Origin: Devosia naphthalenivorans
GTDB lineage: Bacteria > Pseudomonadota > Alphaproteobacteria > Rhizobiales > Devosiaceae
Reading direction: 5' to 3'
Assembly (NCBI RefSeq): GCF_003056355.1
Contig: NZ_PYVW01000004.1
Span: forward strand, 62,001 to 126,000
Length of the DNA: 64,000 bases
Shown here one piece after another: positions 42,010-50,590 of this stretch (its first letter is position 1; each line of letters begins with the position of its first letter). Position numbers and translations under genes: made by a program. Under the pieces are notes generated by a model. The model ran no database searches and was not told the DNA's origin. It saw nothing but the letters and a program-made list of their open reading frames with translations.

Positions 42010-43725
42010 CTAGTTCGATTGCACAAGCCGTGAACTCAGCAACTCGCCATTGTCGCTGAGGATGGAATAGGCGATCCCCGTCATCAGCGAATTGATGCGG
42101 CGCAGGGCGTGGACCGTTTCCAGGTGCAGATCGCTCGATTCGATGCTGGTCGGGTTACCGCCGCGAAGCCGGCTGAAATGCTGGTCCATGCTGTGGCGCT
42201 CCAGAACCCCGATCTCGTCTTTTTCGGCGATCAGGTGGCGTGCCGACTCCGTGTCTTCGGATACGAGGACGTTGAAGGCCAGTTGCATATTGGCAAGGAC
42301 GCGGGAATGCAGATCGGTCAATTCTTGCCACCCTTGGGGAGAGAAAGTGAGCCTCCGCTCCATCTTTTGCTCGGCCAGCCTGACCAATTGCTTGGCGATG
42401 ATGTCACCGGCCTGTTCCAGACTGATGGCAAAATTGGTCAAATCCGTAACGCGGCGGGTCTGGCTGGCGTCCATTTCCTTCCAGTCGAGGCGTGTCAGGA
42501 AAAGCTTTATTTCGCGATTGGTCTGATTGACCTCAGCTTCCAGCGATTTGATGCGCCTAATGGCTGGCTTGTCCCCGCTCTGGTAAATTTCCATGACGGG
42601 CTGCAGCATGACCTCGACCATCTCGCTCATACGCAGCAATTCGCGGGTGGCGCTCGCCAGCGCGGCATCGGCATTGCGGTGGGCCGCACCGAGCAGTGCC
42701 GGCGTGCGCAGGCGGGCAACATTGAGTTCACCCTCCACCACAGTTTCGTTGATGAAGCGGTCGGCGAGGCGAGCGACCACACCGGTCAATGGCAAGCCTA
42801 GCACCAGGACGGCAAGGTTGAAGGCGATGTGAAGGAGGCTGGCCTGCAGGCCCACGCCGCCGGGCAGGCTTGCCGTGTGCAGTTGCAGCAGCTGAAAAAG
42901 CACCAGGCAGAGAATCGCGGCGCCACCGCGGAAGACCAGCGCCCCTGCAGCAATGCGGCGGGCGCGGACATCGGAGCCGCGCGTCATGCTCCAGGCGATC
43001 AGGGTGCCTCCAAGATTGGCGCCGAGCACGAAAGCCGCCGCGACCTCGAACGGAATAAGACCTGCCGTGCCGAAGGTGATGATCACCAGGACGCTGGCCA
43101 CGGACGAGTAGGACATCCAGGTGATCAGCGCAGCGGCCAGGAAACTGGTCCAGAGATCTCCTCGCAGATAGCCGATTATCGCGCCCATCACGTCGCTTTC
43201 CCGCCAGGGGGCGGTCGCCTCGGATATCATCCCGAGCGAGAGCAGCACGAACGCAATGCCCAGAACCATTCGTCCCAACTGCTTGGTCTGACGGCTGTTG
43301 CCACGCAGAAACAGCACGCCGCCCACGATGATGAGTGGTGCCGTCAGCAGGCTCAGGTCGAAGGAGAGGATGCTCGCGACCAGCGCCGAGCCGAGATAGG
43401 CACCCAACATCAGCGCCAGCCCGGTGGCACCGCTCATCAGGCCTCCAGCGGCGAAGCTCGATGCGAGAGCCGCAACTGCGGTTGAACTTTGGAGCGCCAC
43501 CGCCATGGCGGTGCCCACCAGGGCTCCCCCCAGCTTGCTCTTTTCAGCGTGCGCCAACATGCGCTTGAGCTGCGCTGAATAAGCACGCTCAACTGCCGTG
43601 CGCACCATGCGAACGGCCCACAGCAACAGCACGATGGCCGCTACCAGATGCACGGCGATAAAGTACAAGCGGAGGCTCCTTCCGGCGGCAGGCGCGCCGC
43701 CAAACATGATGTTCACATGAACCAT
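42010..43725 (-). CDS. Na/Pi cotransporter family protein (NptA/YjbB-like) with PhoU-like domain
   Basis: 571 aa. The membrane half (residues 20-320) has the family repeat signature QSSTAV at residue 79 and a second, degenerate repeat (TWMSYSSVASVL). The C-terminal half (about 345-560) is helical and PhoU-like (RNADAALASATRELLRMSEM, NFAISLEQAGDIIAKQLVRL). Predicted to move phosphate across the inner membrane, probably with Na. An ATG six codons downstream is an alternative start; neither has a strong ribosome site. Divergent from the ugp operon, with a possible shared Pho box. Confidence 0.9.
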   Translation of the reverse strand: MVHVNIMFGGAPAAGRSLRLYFIAVHLVAAIVLLLWAVRMVRTAVERAYSAQLKRMLAHAEKSKLGGALVGTAMAVALQSSTAVAALASSFAAGGLMSGATGLALMLGAYLGSALVASILSFDLSLLTAPLIIVGGVLFLRGNSRQTKQLGRMVLGIAFVLLSLGMISEATAPWRESDVMGAIIGYLRGDLWTSFLAAALITWMSYSSVASVLVIITFGTAGLIPFEVAAAFVLGANLGGTLIAWSMTRGSDVRARRIAAGALVFRGGAAILCLVLFQLLQLHTASLPGGVGLQASLLHIAFNLAVLVLGLPLTGVVARLADRFINETVVEGELNVARLRTPALLGAAHRNADAALASATRELLRMSEMVEVMLQPVMEIYQSGDKPAIRRIKSLEAEVNQTNREIKLFLTRLDWKEMDASQTRRVTDLTNFAISLEQAGDIIAKQLVRLAEQKMERRLTFSPQGWQELTDLHSRVLANMQLAFNVLVSEDTESARHLIAEKDEIGVLERHSMDQHFSRLRGGNPTSIESSDLHLETVHALRRINSLMTGIAYSILSDNGELLSSRLVQSN

Positions 43726-43771
43726 CAGCTTGCAACAGCCCAGATGCGCACACCCCCTTGATCACTGACGA

Positions 43772-43789
43772 CTGTCACAAAACTGCTAA
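43772..43789. promoter_or_regulatory. Possible Pho box
   Basis: CTGTCAC-AAAA-CTGCTAA: the first half site fits the PhoB repeat CTGTCAT/C, the 4-bp AT-rich spacer is right, and the second half keeps CTG and one later A. It is placed between the phosphate transporter gene and the ugp operon, both typical PhoB targets. Confidence 0.4.
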
Positions 43790-43842
43790 GTAGCTCGCAT
43801 AGATGGGGCGTAGCAGCGCAACGGGTGCGGTTGCTCGCCTCT

Positions 43843-43862
43843 AAATGTTCAAATGAACATTT
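43843..43862. promoter_or_regulatory. Candidate GlpR (DeoR-family) operator
   Basis: Perfect 8-bp inverted repeat AAATGTTC (43843-43850) and GAACATTT (43855-43862) around a 4-bp AAAT spacer. The ATGTTC/GAACAT arms resemble enterobacterial GlpR operators. It lies 85 bp upstream of ugpB, and the operon itself encodes a GlpR-type protein, suggesting autoregulation. Confidence 0.65.
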
Positions 43863-43947
43863 GGTATTTGCAAAGGAAGATTCGATGCTATCAAATGGTG
43901 ACAAGCTCGGGACGAGGAGGTCCCAGCGCGATAACAAGGGAGTGAGC

Positions 43948-45273
43948 ATGTTCAAGAACGCAATGTTCCTGTCAGCAGGTCTGACCGCCATGATGGCAGC
44001 AACGCCGGCTTTTGCGCAGACAGAAATAACCTGGTGGCACGCCATGAGTGCCGAACTGGGCGAAAAGCTGGAGGAGGTCGCGCAGGGCTTCAACGACAGC
44101 CAGACCGAATACAAGGTCACGCCGGTATTCAAGGGCAGCTATCCCGAAACGCTGACTGCCGCGATCGCCGCATTCCGCGCCAACGAACAGCCGGCCATCG
44201 TGCAGGTTTATGAAGTCGGCACCGGCACCATGATGGCAGCGAAGGGCGCTGTATATCCCGTGCACCAGTTGATGGCCGACAAGGGCGAGCCATGGGAAAC
44301 CGAAGGCTTCCTGCAGCCGGTGGTCGGCTATTATTCGGACACTGAAGGCAACATCCTGTCGATGCCCTTCAACTCTTCGACCCCGATCATGTACTACAAC
44401 AAGGACGTGTTCGAAAAAGCCGGGCTCGACCCGGAAGTTGCGCCCAAGACCTGGGCCGAGATGGAAGAGTTCTCCAAGAAGATCGTCGATTCCGGCGCAG
44501 CCCAGTGTGGCTTCACCACCGCGTGGATCACCTGGATCCATACCGAGAATATGTCGGCACTGCATGACCAGCCTTTCGGCACGCTCGAAAACGGCTTCGG
44601 CGGCATGGGAGCCGAGTTCACCTTCAACAATGATGTGAACGTCAAGCATTGGGACAATCTGAAGAAGTGGTCCGACGAAGGCTTGTTCCAGTATGGCGGA
44701 CCGGTCGGCGGCGCTGACGCACAGCCCAAGTTCGTGTCGCAGGAATGCGCCATGTTCATGAACTCATCGGCTGGCCGCGCTGGTGTTATCCGCAATGCCA
44801 CGGACTTCGAAGTCGGCTTTGCGCCCCTGCCCTACTACGACGATGTCATCGACGAACCCAAGAACTCCATCATCGGAGGCGCCACGCTCTGGGTGCTGAA
44901 TGGCAAGTCGGACGAAGTCTATGACGGCGCTGCCAAGTTCTTCACCTATCTGAGCCAGCCCGAGGTGCAGGCCGATTGGCACCAGTTCACCGGCTACCTG
45001 CCGATCACTACGGCGGCTTACGAACTGGGCCAGGAACAGGGCTACTACGCTGAAAACCCGGGTTCGGACATTGCTATCGAGCAGATCATGCGCGGTGAGC
45101 CGACGCCAAACTCCAAGGGCGTGCGCTTCGGCAATCTGACGCAGGCTCGCGACGTCGTGGACTCCGAGTTCGAGGCCATGCTCGCAGGGCAGAAGACTGC
45201 TCAAGAAGCTCTGGACAGCGCCGTAGAACGCGGCAACCAGATCCTGCGCGACTTCGAGGCTTCCAACAGCTAA
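43948..45273 (+). CDS. ugpB: sn-glycerol-3-phosphate ABC transporter substrate-binding protein
   Basis: Periplasmic receptor for glycerol-3-phosphate or glycerophosphodiesters, 441 aa. The ATG at 43948 follows AAGGGAG and starts a Sec signal (FLSAGLTAMMAATPAFAQ). UgpB family hallmarks: TEITWWHAMSAELGEKLEEV, FNDSQTEYKVTPVFKGSYPE, VQVYEVGTGTMMAAKGA, FNSSTPIMYYNKD. The upstream in-frame extension overlaps the regulatory region and is not used. First gene of ugpBAEC-ugpQ-glpR-HAD. Confidence 0.95.
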   Translation: MFKNAMFLSAGLTAMMAATPAFAQTEITWWHAMSAELGEKLEEVAQGFNDSQTEYKVTPVFKGSYPETLTAAIAAFRANEQPAIVQVYEVGTGTMMAAKGAVYPVHQLMADKGEPWETEGFLQPVVGYYSDTEGNILSMPFNSSTPIMYYNKDVFEKAGLDPEVAPKTWAEMEEFSKKIVDSGAAQCGFTTAWITWIHTENMSALHDQPFGTLENGFGGMGAEFTFNNDVNVKHWDNLKKWSDEGLFQYGGPVGGADAQPKFVSQECAMFMNSSAGRAGVIRNATDFEVGFAPLPYYDDVIDEPKNSIIGGATLWVLNGKSDEVYDGAAKFFTYLSQPEVQADWHQFTGYLPITTAAYELGQEQGYYAENPGSDIAIEQIMRGEPTPNSKGVRFGNLTQARDVVDSEFEAMLAGQKTAQEALDSAVERGNQILRDFEASNS

Positions 45274-45286
45274 GCCTTTTCTTGTG

Positions 45287-45315
45287 GAGGATCCGCACCA
45301 AAAGTGCGGGTCCTC
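45287..45315 (+). terminator. Intra-operon hairpin between ugpB and ugpA
   Basis: GAGGATCCGCAC (45287-45298) pairs with GTGCGGGTCCTC (45304-45315) with one T-G wobble, loop CAAAA. It is followed only by TTCT, so it is more likely a partial terminator or 3' stabiliser, raising ugpB relative to the permeases. Confidence 0.7.
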
Positions 45316-45342
45316 TTCTAGCTGCAGCCCCACGAGTCGGCG

Positions 45343-46227
45343 ATGCAAACTAAACGTACGATCTTTCCAAACAAGTTGCTGCCTTACGCGCTGCTGGCGC
45401 CGCAACTGATCATCACGATCATCTTCTTTCTTTGGCCGGCAGGCCAGGCTGTCAAAAGCTCGTTCGAGCGTGAGGATCCGTTTGGCTTTCGAACCACATT
45501 CATCTGGTTCCAGAATTATACCAGGTTGTTTGACGACCCCGAGTATCTGAATGCCGCCGCTCGCTCCGCGGTGTTCGCAGTAGGAGTTACCGCCCTTTCC
45601 ATGGGTGCGGCACTGTTGCTCGCAGTGTGCGTCAACCGGCTGCTGCGCTCGGGCAAGTTTTACACGACGCTGCTGGTCTGGCCGTATGCCGTGGCCCCTG
45701 TCGTGGCAGGTATTCTGTGGTGGTTCATGTTCAACCCCACCATCGGTATCGTGCCCTATCTGCTGGAAGCATTTGGCTATCGCTGGAACCACAGGGTGAA
45801 TGGCAACGACGCCATGATCCTGGTGATCATCGCTGCCAGCTGGAAGCAGATTTCCTACAATTTCCTGTTTTTCGTGGCGGGCCTGCAGTCCGTGCCAAAA
45901 TCGCTGGTCGAGGCGGCTGCCATGGATGGCGCCGGACCCTTCAAGCGCTTCTGGACGATTGTGTTTCCGCTGCTCTCGCCGACGACGTTTTTCCTGATGA
46001 TCGTCAACATCAACTACGCCATGTTCGACACGTTCGGCATCATCGACGGCACCACGTCGGGCGGGCCCGCTGGCTCGACGAACACGCTGGTCTACAAGGT
46101 CTATGCCGATGGCTTCCTGGGCCTCAACATCGGCTCCTCATCGGCGCAATCGGTCATCCTGATGCTCATCGTCATCATTCTCACCGTCGTCCAGTTCCGC
46201 TGGGTCGAACGGCGCGTACAATATTGA
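45343..46227 (+). CDS. ugpA: sn-glycerol-3-phosphate ABC transporter permease
   Basis: MalF-type permease, 294 aa, six transmembrane helices. The first is [20 protein letters not shown]; the EAA loop is [18 protein letters not shown] followed by VFPLLSPT. UgpA assignment rests on position between ugpB and ugpE and on family pattern ([33 protein letters not shown]). Confidence 0.94.
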   Translation: MQTKRTIFPNKLLPYALLAPQLIITIIFFLWPAGQAVKSSFEREDPFGFRTTFIWFQNYTRLFDDPEYLNAAARSAVFAVGVTALSMGAALLLAVCVNRLLRSGKFYTTLLVWPYAVAPVVAGILWWFMFNPTIGIVPYLLEAFGYRWNHRVNGNDAMILVIIAASWKQISYNFLFFVAGLQSVPKSLVEAAAMDGAGPFKRFWTIVFPLLSPTTFFLMIVNINYAMFDTFGIIDGTTSGGPAGSTNTLVYKVYADGFLGLNIGSSSAQSVILMLIVIILTVVQFRWVERRVQY

Positions 46228-46239
46228 GAGGGCCGAACC

Positions 46240-47088
46240 ATGGTTGAGAACAGGCCGCTCCTGAACATTTTGACCCATCTGGTGCTGATCGTCGGCGTCG
46301 TGATCGTGGCGTTCCCGGTCTACCTGGCATTTATCGCGTCTACCCACGGCGCTGATGCCTTTGCGCGAGGTCTGGCGCCCATGCTGCCCGGCCCGCACAT
46401 GATCGAGAATTATCACCGGATGCTGACCAGCGGCTTGTCATCGGCCGGGGCACCACCGGTTTGGCTGATGCTGATCAACTCGACGATCATGGCGCTGACC
46501 ATCGCTATCGGAAAGATCGCCATCTCGATCATTTCCGCCTACGCCATCGTCTATTTCAAGTTCCCCTTCCGCCTCCTGGCCTTCTGGATGATCTTCATCA
46601 CGCTGATGCTGCCCGTCGAAGTGCGCATCATCCCAACCTTCAAGGTTGTTGCGGATCTGGGCATGCTCAATTCCTATGCCGGGCTCACCATTCCGCTGAT
46701 TGCCTCGGCAACGGCGACCTTCCTGTTCCGGCAGTTCTTCCTGACCATCCCGGACGAGTTGATGGAAGCGGCACGCGTGGATGGCGCGGGACCACTGAAA
46801 TTCTTCCGCGACATCCTGCTGCCGCTCAGCCGCACCAATATCGCGGCGCTCTTCGTCATCCTCTTCATCTATGGCTGGGTGCAGTATCTCTGGCCGCTGC
46901 TGGTGACCACCGACAGCCGCTATTACACCATCGTCATGGGCATCAAACGGCTCGCCGCCAGTGCCGATGCCGACCCCTATTGGAACCTGGTCATGGCCGC
47001 GGTGATGCTCGCCATGCTGCCGCCTGTGCTCGTCATCATCTTCATGCAACGCCTTTTCGTCAAAGGCCTGGTCGAAACGGAAAAGTAG
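46240..47088 (+). CDS. ugpE: sn-glycerol-3-phosphate ABC transporter permease
   Basis: MalG-type permease, 282 aa. First helix ILTHLVLIVGVVIVAFPVYL. The UgpE pattern ISAYAIVYFKFPFRLLAFWM and LPVEVRIIPTFKVVADLGML is well kept, and the EAA loop is ELMEAARVDGAGPLKFFR. 12 bp after ugpA. Confidence 0.95.
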   Translation: MVENRPLLNILTHLVLIVGVVIVAFPVYLAFIASTHGADAFARGLAPMLPGPHMIENYHRMLTSGLSSAGAPPVWLMLINSTIMALTIAIGKIAISIISAYAIVYFKFPFRLLAFWMIFITLMLPVEVRIIPTFKVVADLGMLNSYAGLTIPLIASATATFLFRQFFLTIPDELMEAARVDGAGPLKFFRDILLPLSRTNIAALFVILFIYGWVQYLWPLLVTTDSRYYTIVMGIKRLAASADADPYWNLVMAAVMLAMLPPVLVIIFMQRLFVKGLVETEK

Positions 47089-47091
47089 AAC

Positions 47092-48144
47092 ATGGCAACC
47101 ATCAATCTGGTCGACCTGCAAAAGAGCTATGGTGGCAATGTCATGGCCGTCAAAGGGGTCAATCTTTCCGTGGCCGATGGCGAACTGATCGTGCTGGTCG
47201 GACCCTCGGGTTGCGGCAAGTCCACCTTGCTGCGCATGGTAGCAGGGCTGGAAAGCGTTACCGCCGGACGCATCGAAATCAATGGCCGCGACGTGGCCAA
47301 GGCCGAACCCGCCGAGCGTGACATCGCCATGGTGTTCCAGAATTATGCGCTCTATCCGCATATGACCGTGCGCGGGAATCTCGAATATGGACTCAAGAAC
47401 CGCGGCACCCCCCGGGCCGAAATCGACCGTCGCGTAACCGAGGCGGCCGATATCCTTGAGATCGGGCCGATGCTCGATCGCAAGCCGCGCGAGCTTTCCG
47501 GCGGCCAGCGCCAGCGCGTGGCCATGGGTCGCGCGATCGTGCGGGAACCCTCCGCGTTCCTGTTCGACGAGCCATTATCGAACCTCGACGCCAAGCTGCG
47601 CGTGCAAATGCGGGTGGAGATCCGCAAGCTGCAGCGACGCCTCAAGACCACCAGTCTTTATGTGACCCACGACCAACTCGAAGCGATGACTCTAGCCGAC
47701 CGGCTGGTGGTGATGAATAGCGGACTTGTCGAGCAGATCGGCACGCCGACCGAGGTCTATGATAGCCCGGCGACGTTGTTCGTGGCCGGTTTCATCGGCT
47801 CGCCCCCGATGAACCTGATCCCCATAGAGGCCATGGCAGCGGCCGAAGGCTTCGCCAATGTGAACCTGCCGCCGAATACCGACATTATCGGCCTGCGTGC
47901 CGACCAGCTGGTGATAGAACGGCCGGAAGGCGAAACCCTGGTGCTTGACGGTATTGTTGAGCTGCTCGAGCCGATCGGCGGGGAAAGCCATCTGCACGTG
48001 TCGGTGGCGGGCCAGACCCTCATCTTGCGTGTTCCAGGCCGGCCGGAGCTGACCGACGGAGCACAGATCAAGCTCTATGCACCCCCATCCGCCATGCACC
48101 CCTTCAATCGCGAGACAGGTCGTCGAACCGATCACATCGCGTGA
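47092..48144 (+). CDS. ugpC: sn-glycerol-3-phosphate ABC transporter ATPase
   Basis: ATPase of the Ugp importer, 350 aa. Walker [22 protein letters not shown], signature LSGGQRQR, Walker [22 protein letters not shown]; regulatory TOBE region after about residue 235. Three bases after ugpE. The second UgpC/MalK-type ATPase of the window (the other is at 8666) and clearly not a recent copy of it. Confidence 0.95.
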   Translation: MATINLVDLQKSYGGNVMAVKGVNLSVADGELIVLVGPSGCGKSTLLRMVAGLESVTAGRIEINGRDVAKAEPAERDIAMVFQNYALYPHMTVRGNLEYGLKNRGTPRAEIDRRVTEAADILEIGPMLDRKPRELSGGQRQRVAMGRAIVREPSAFLFDEPLSNLDAKLRVQMRVEIRKLQRRLKTTSLYVTHDQLEAMTLADRLVVMNSGLVEQIGTPTEVYDSPATLFVAGFIGSPPMNLIPIEAMAAAEGFANVNLPPNTDIIGLRADQLVIERPEGETLVLDGIVELLEPIGGESHLHVSVAGQTLILRVPGRPELTDGAQIKLYAPPSAMHPFNRETGRRTDHIA

Positions 48145-48198
48145 ATCCAACTGGACCGCGGCAGCAAATTGCTGCCCGCTTCCTCGAAAGAAAGCGTC

Positions 48199-48945
48199 AT
48201 GACTAGCAGCGTCAAGAATGGTCCCGCTCGGGACGAAGTGCAAGCGCATCGCGGAGCGTCCGCCGTTGCGCCCGAGAACACGTTGTCCGCCTTCCGGGCG
48301 GCGGCCCAGCAGGGTGCCAAATGGGTCGAGTTGGACGTCGCACTGCTGGCGGACGGAACGCTGGTAGTCATCCATGACGACAGCGTCGACCGGACGTCAT
48401 CGGGCACCGGAGCCTTGGGTGCGCTCAACCGCGCCGACATGGACCACTTGGATGCAGGATCGTGGTTTGGCGGCACCTTCGCGGGCGAACGCATCCCGAC
48501 CCTCGAAGAGGCGCTGAAGGTTCTTGGCGAGCTGGGTCTCGGGGCCAATGTCGAGATCAAGCAGCACAAGCACCACAAATCGCTCGATCAACTCATCGGC
48601 GCCGTGCGGGCGGCATTGCAGACGCGCCCGCAGGGCATGCCCATCATGATCTCGAGTTTTGACGCACAGGCTCTGGCCGCCATGCATCGGCTGGAGCCGG
48701 GCCTGGAAATGGCGATGCTGTGGAGCAAGGTCCCGGCCGACTGGCAGGCGCAACTGGCCGCCATTCCCGCCACAACGATTCACCTGGATTATAGGGCCCT
48801 CAGCATTGGCTTCCTCGAAGAAGCAGTTGAAGGGGGGATCAAGGTGCGAGCCTGGACCGTCAACGAGCCATCCATTCTGGCCTCGTTCTGGCCCGCCGGG
48901 CTTGCCGGTGTCATCACCGACAATCCTGCGGCGTTCCTGAGCTGA
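48199..48945 (+). CDS. ugpQ: Glycerophosphodiester phosphodiesterase
   Basis: Cleaves imported glycerophosphodiesters to glycerol-3-phosphate and an alcohol in the cytoplasm, 248 aa. Catalytic motifs: AHRGAS, PENTLSAF, ELDVALLADGTLVVIHDD with SVDRTSSG, a Glu in NVEIKQHK and the late VRAWTVNE. The ATG at 48199 is used instead of a TTG 10 codons earlier. No signal peptide, consistent with UgpQ rather than periplasmic GlpQ. 54 bp after ugpC. Confidence 0.93.
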   Translation: MTSSVKNGPARDEVQAHRGASAVAPENTLSAFRAAAQQGAKWVELDVALLADGTLVVIHDDSVDRTSSGTGALGALNRADMDHLDAGSWFGGTFAGERIPTLEEALKVLGELGLGANVEIKQHKHHKSLDQLIGAVRAALQTRPQGMPIMISSFDAQALAAMHRLEPGLEMAMLWSKVPADWQAQLAAIPATTIHLDYRALSIGFLEEAVEGGIKVRAWTVNEPSILASFWPAGLAGVITDNPAAFLS

Positions 48946-48952
48946 GCACGAG

Positions 48953-49735
48953 ATGGAACACGGCATGCTGTCAGGCAGGCAACGCGATATACTGGCCCTG
49001 ATCGAGACGGATGGCACTCAGTATATCGAGGACCTTGCGGCCCGATATCATCTGACCACCCAAACGATCCGACGGGACATCAATGCCTTGTGCGACCTGG
49101 GCTTTGCCCGCAGGTTTCATGGCGGCGTGAGTGTGCCCGTCGAAGGCCACAACATCTCGATCAACGCCCGGGCAGCGCTCAACCGGACCGCCAAACAGTG
49201 CATCGCCAAGCGCGTGGCAACGGCAATCGAGCCGGGCTCCACCGTGTTCATGGGCATCGGCAGCACTGTGCAGTTCGTGGCCGAAGCCCTGCTGGAGCAC
49301 CGCGGACTGACCGTGGTGACCAACAATATCGATGTGGCGCTGACGCTATGCGAGGCGCCACACATCGAGGTGCACATGACCGGGGGGCTGCTGCGCCACA
49401 ATGATCGTGACGTCGTCGGTGCCGATGTGCTGCGCTTTTTCGAGAAGTTCTATGCCTCCTATGCGGTGGTCGGGGCTGGGGCGCTGCATCCGAGCAACGG
49501 GGTGCTCGATTTCAGTTACAGCGAAGCGCAAATTACCGCTGCCTTGATCGAGAATTCCCGCATGGCCATCCTGGCAGCCGATTCCAGCAAGTGGACGCGC
49601 GATGCGTCCGTCAAAGTGGTCCCGTTCAGCAAGGTGAAGTCCCTGTTTACCGACCGGCTGCCGGACGGGGAAGCGGCCGAGGCTCTAGGGCAAGCCGGCA
49701 CCGAAATCGTGCTGTGCAGCGAGGATTCGGCGTGA
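48953..49735 (+). CDS. glpR: DeoR/GlpR-family transcriptional regulator
   Basis: Repressor of glycerol-3-phosphate genes, 260 aa. DeoR helix-turn-helix at about residues 8-58: RQRDILALIETDGTQYIEDL and TTQTIRRDINALCDLGFARR then HGG. The C-terminal sugar-phosphate-sensing domain has VFMGIGSTV, VTNNIDVAL and TGGLLRHNDRDVVG. Encoded inside the operon it probably controls through the palindrome at 43843-43862. 7 bp after ugpQ; its stop overlaps the next GTG start. Confidence 0.9.
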   Translation: MEHGMLSGRQRDILALIETDGTQYIEDLAARYHLTTQTIRRDINALCDLGFARRFHGGVSVPVEGHNISINARAALNRTAKQCIAKRVATAIEPGSTVFMGIGSTVQFVAEALLEHRGLTVVTNNIDVALTLCEAPHIEVHMTGGLLRHNDRDVVGADVLRFFEKFYASYAVVGAGALHPSNGVLDFSYSEAQITAALIENSRMAILAADSSKWTRDASVKVVPFSKVKSLFTDRLPDGEAAEALGQAGTEIVLCSEDSA

Positions 49736-50508
49736 CCTTCCGCGGATTGGCGCCCTCGCCCAGTGAACTGGCAGGCGTGCGTTACCTTTTTACAGACGTC
49801 GACGACACGCTGACGACCGAAGGCCGTTTGCTCCCGCAAACCTATCAGGCGCTCTGGGATCTACACTTGGCCGGCATCGCAATCGTGCCCGTCACCGGTG
49901 GCTCGGCGGGCTGGTGCGAGCACATGGTTCGCGCCTGGCCGGTTGCCGCAGTCATAGGGGAAAGCGGCGCCTTCGCCATGACCCTGAACAATGGCCGGGT
50001 CGAAACGCGGTTCTGGGAAGGGCAAGCGGTACAGGCGGAGCGGCAGGTGCTGCACCGGGAGCGGATCGAGCAAATGCTGGATGGCCGCTTCGCGCTCGCG
50101 CACGATCAGAATTTCCGCCTTGCGGACGTTGCAGTCGATATCGGCGGGCACAGCCGCGAAGCAATTGACGCGCTCGCCGCCCGGATCAGGGCAATTGGTG
50201 GAACCGTGGCCATCAGCTCGATCCACATCAACACCTGGATCGGGAACTACAACAAGCAGGCCATGACGCAGCGTTTGCTCGCGGAGTTCGCGGTAGCTGA
50301 CGGCGAAATCGCCGGTGCGACAGCTTTTGTGGGGGACTCCCGCAATGATGCGCCCATGTTCGGCTTCATCCGCAATTCCTTTGGCGTAGCCAACATCCTG
50401 CCGGTGCTGGACGATCTCCCGTTTCGCCCGAGATGGATCGCAGACCGTCAAGCCGGACTGGGCTTTGCGGATGTCGCCGGCACTTTGCTGCAAGCGCGCA
50501 GCACCTGA
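49732..50508 (+). CDS. HAD superfamily hydrolase, Cof/IIB type
   Basis: Predicted phosphatase, 258 aa, starting at GTG 49732 which overlaps the glpR stop (GTGA). HAD motif I is FTDVDDTLTTEG near residue 19, motif II PVTGGSAGW, motif III around the Lys in YNKQAMTQ, and motif IV VGDSRNDAPMFG. The cap between motifs II and III is the IIB type. As last gene of the ugp operon it may dephosphorylate glycerol-3-phosphate or another product of UgpQ, supplying phosphate; substrate is inferred. Confidence 0.87.
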   Translation: MTFRGLAPSPSELAGVRYLFTDVDDTLTTEGRLLPQTYQALWDLHLAGIAIVPVTGGSAGWCEHMVRAWPVAAVIGESGAFAMTLNNGRVETRFWEGQAVQAERQVLHRERIEQMLDGRFALAHDQNFRLADVAVDIGGHSREAIDALAARIRAIGGTVAISSIHINTWIGNYNKQAMTQRLLAEFAVADGEIAGATAFVGDSRNDAPMFGFIRNSFGVANILPVLDDLPFRPRWIADRQAGLGFADVAGTLLQARST

Positions 50509-50537
50509 CCGACGGCATCGGCTGCCTTGAGCGCGGC

Positions 50538-50562
50538 GGAACGGAGCGCCTGGAGCAACGTT
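50538..50562 (+). promoter_or_regulatory. EcfG (RpoE2) type promoter of the first Ku gene
   Basis: GGAAC (50538-50542), 16-bp spacer, CGTT (50559-50562): exact EcfG consensus. It ends 28 bp before the TTG start of the Ku gene and begins after the HAD gene stop, so it is purely intergenic. Confidence 0.75.
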
Positions 50563-50590
50563 TGGATAGCATCGCGCAGGAGGGCCTATC

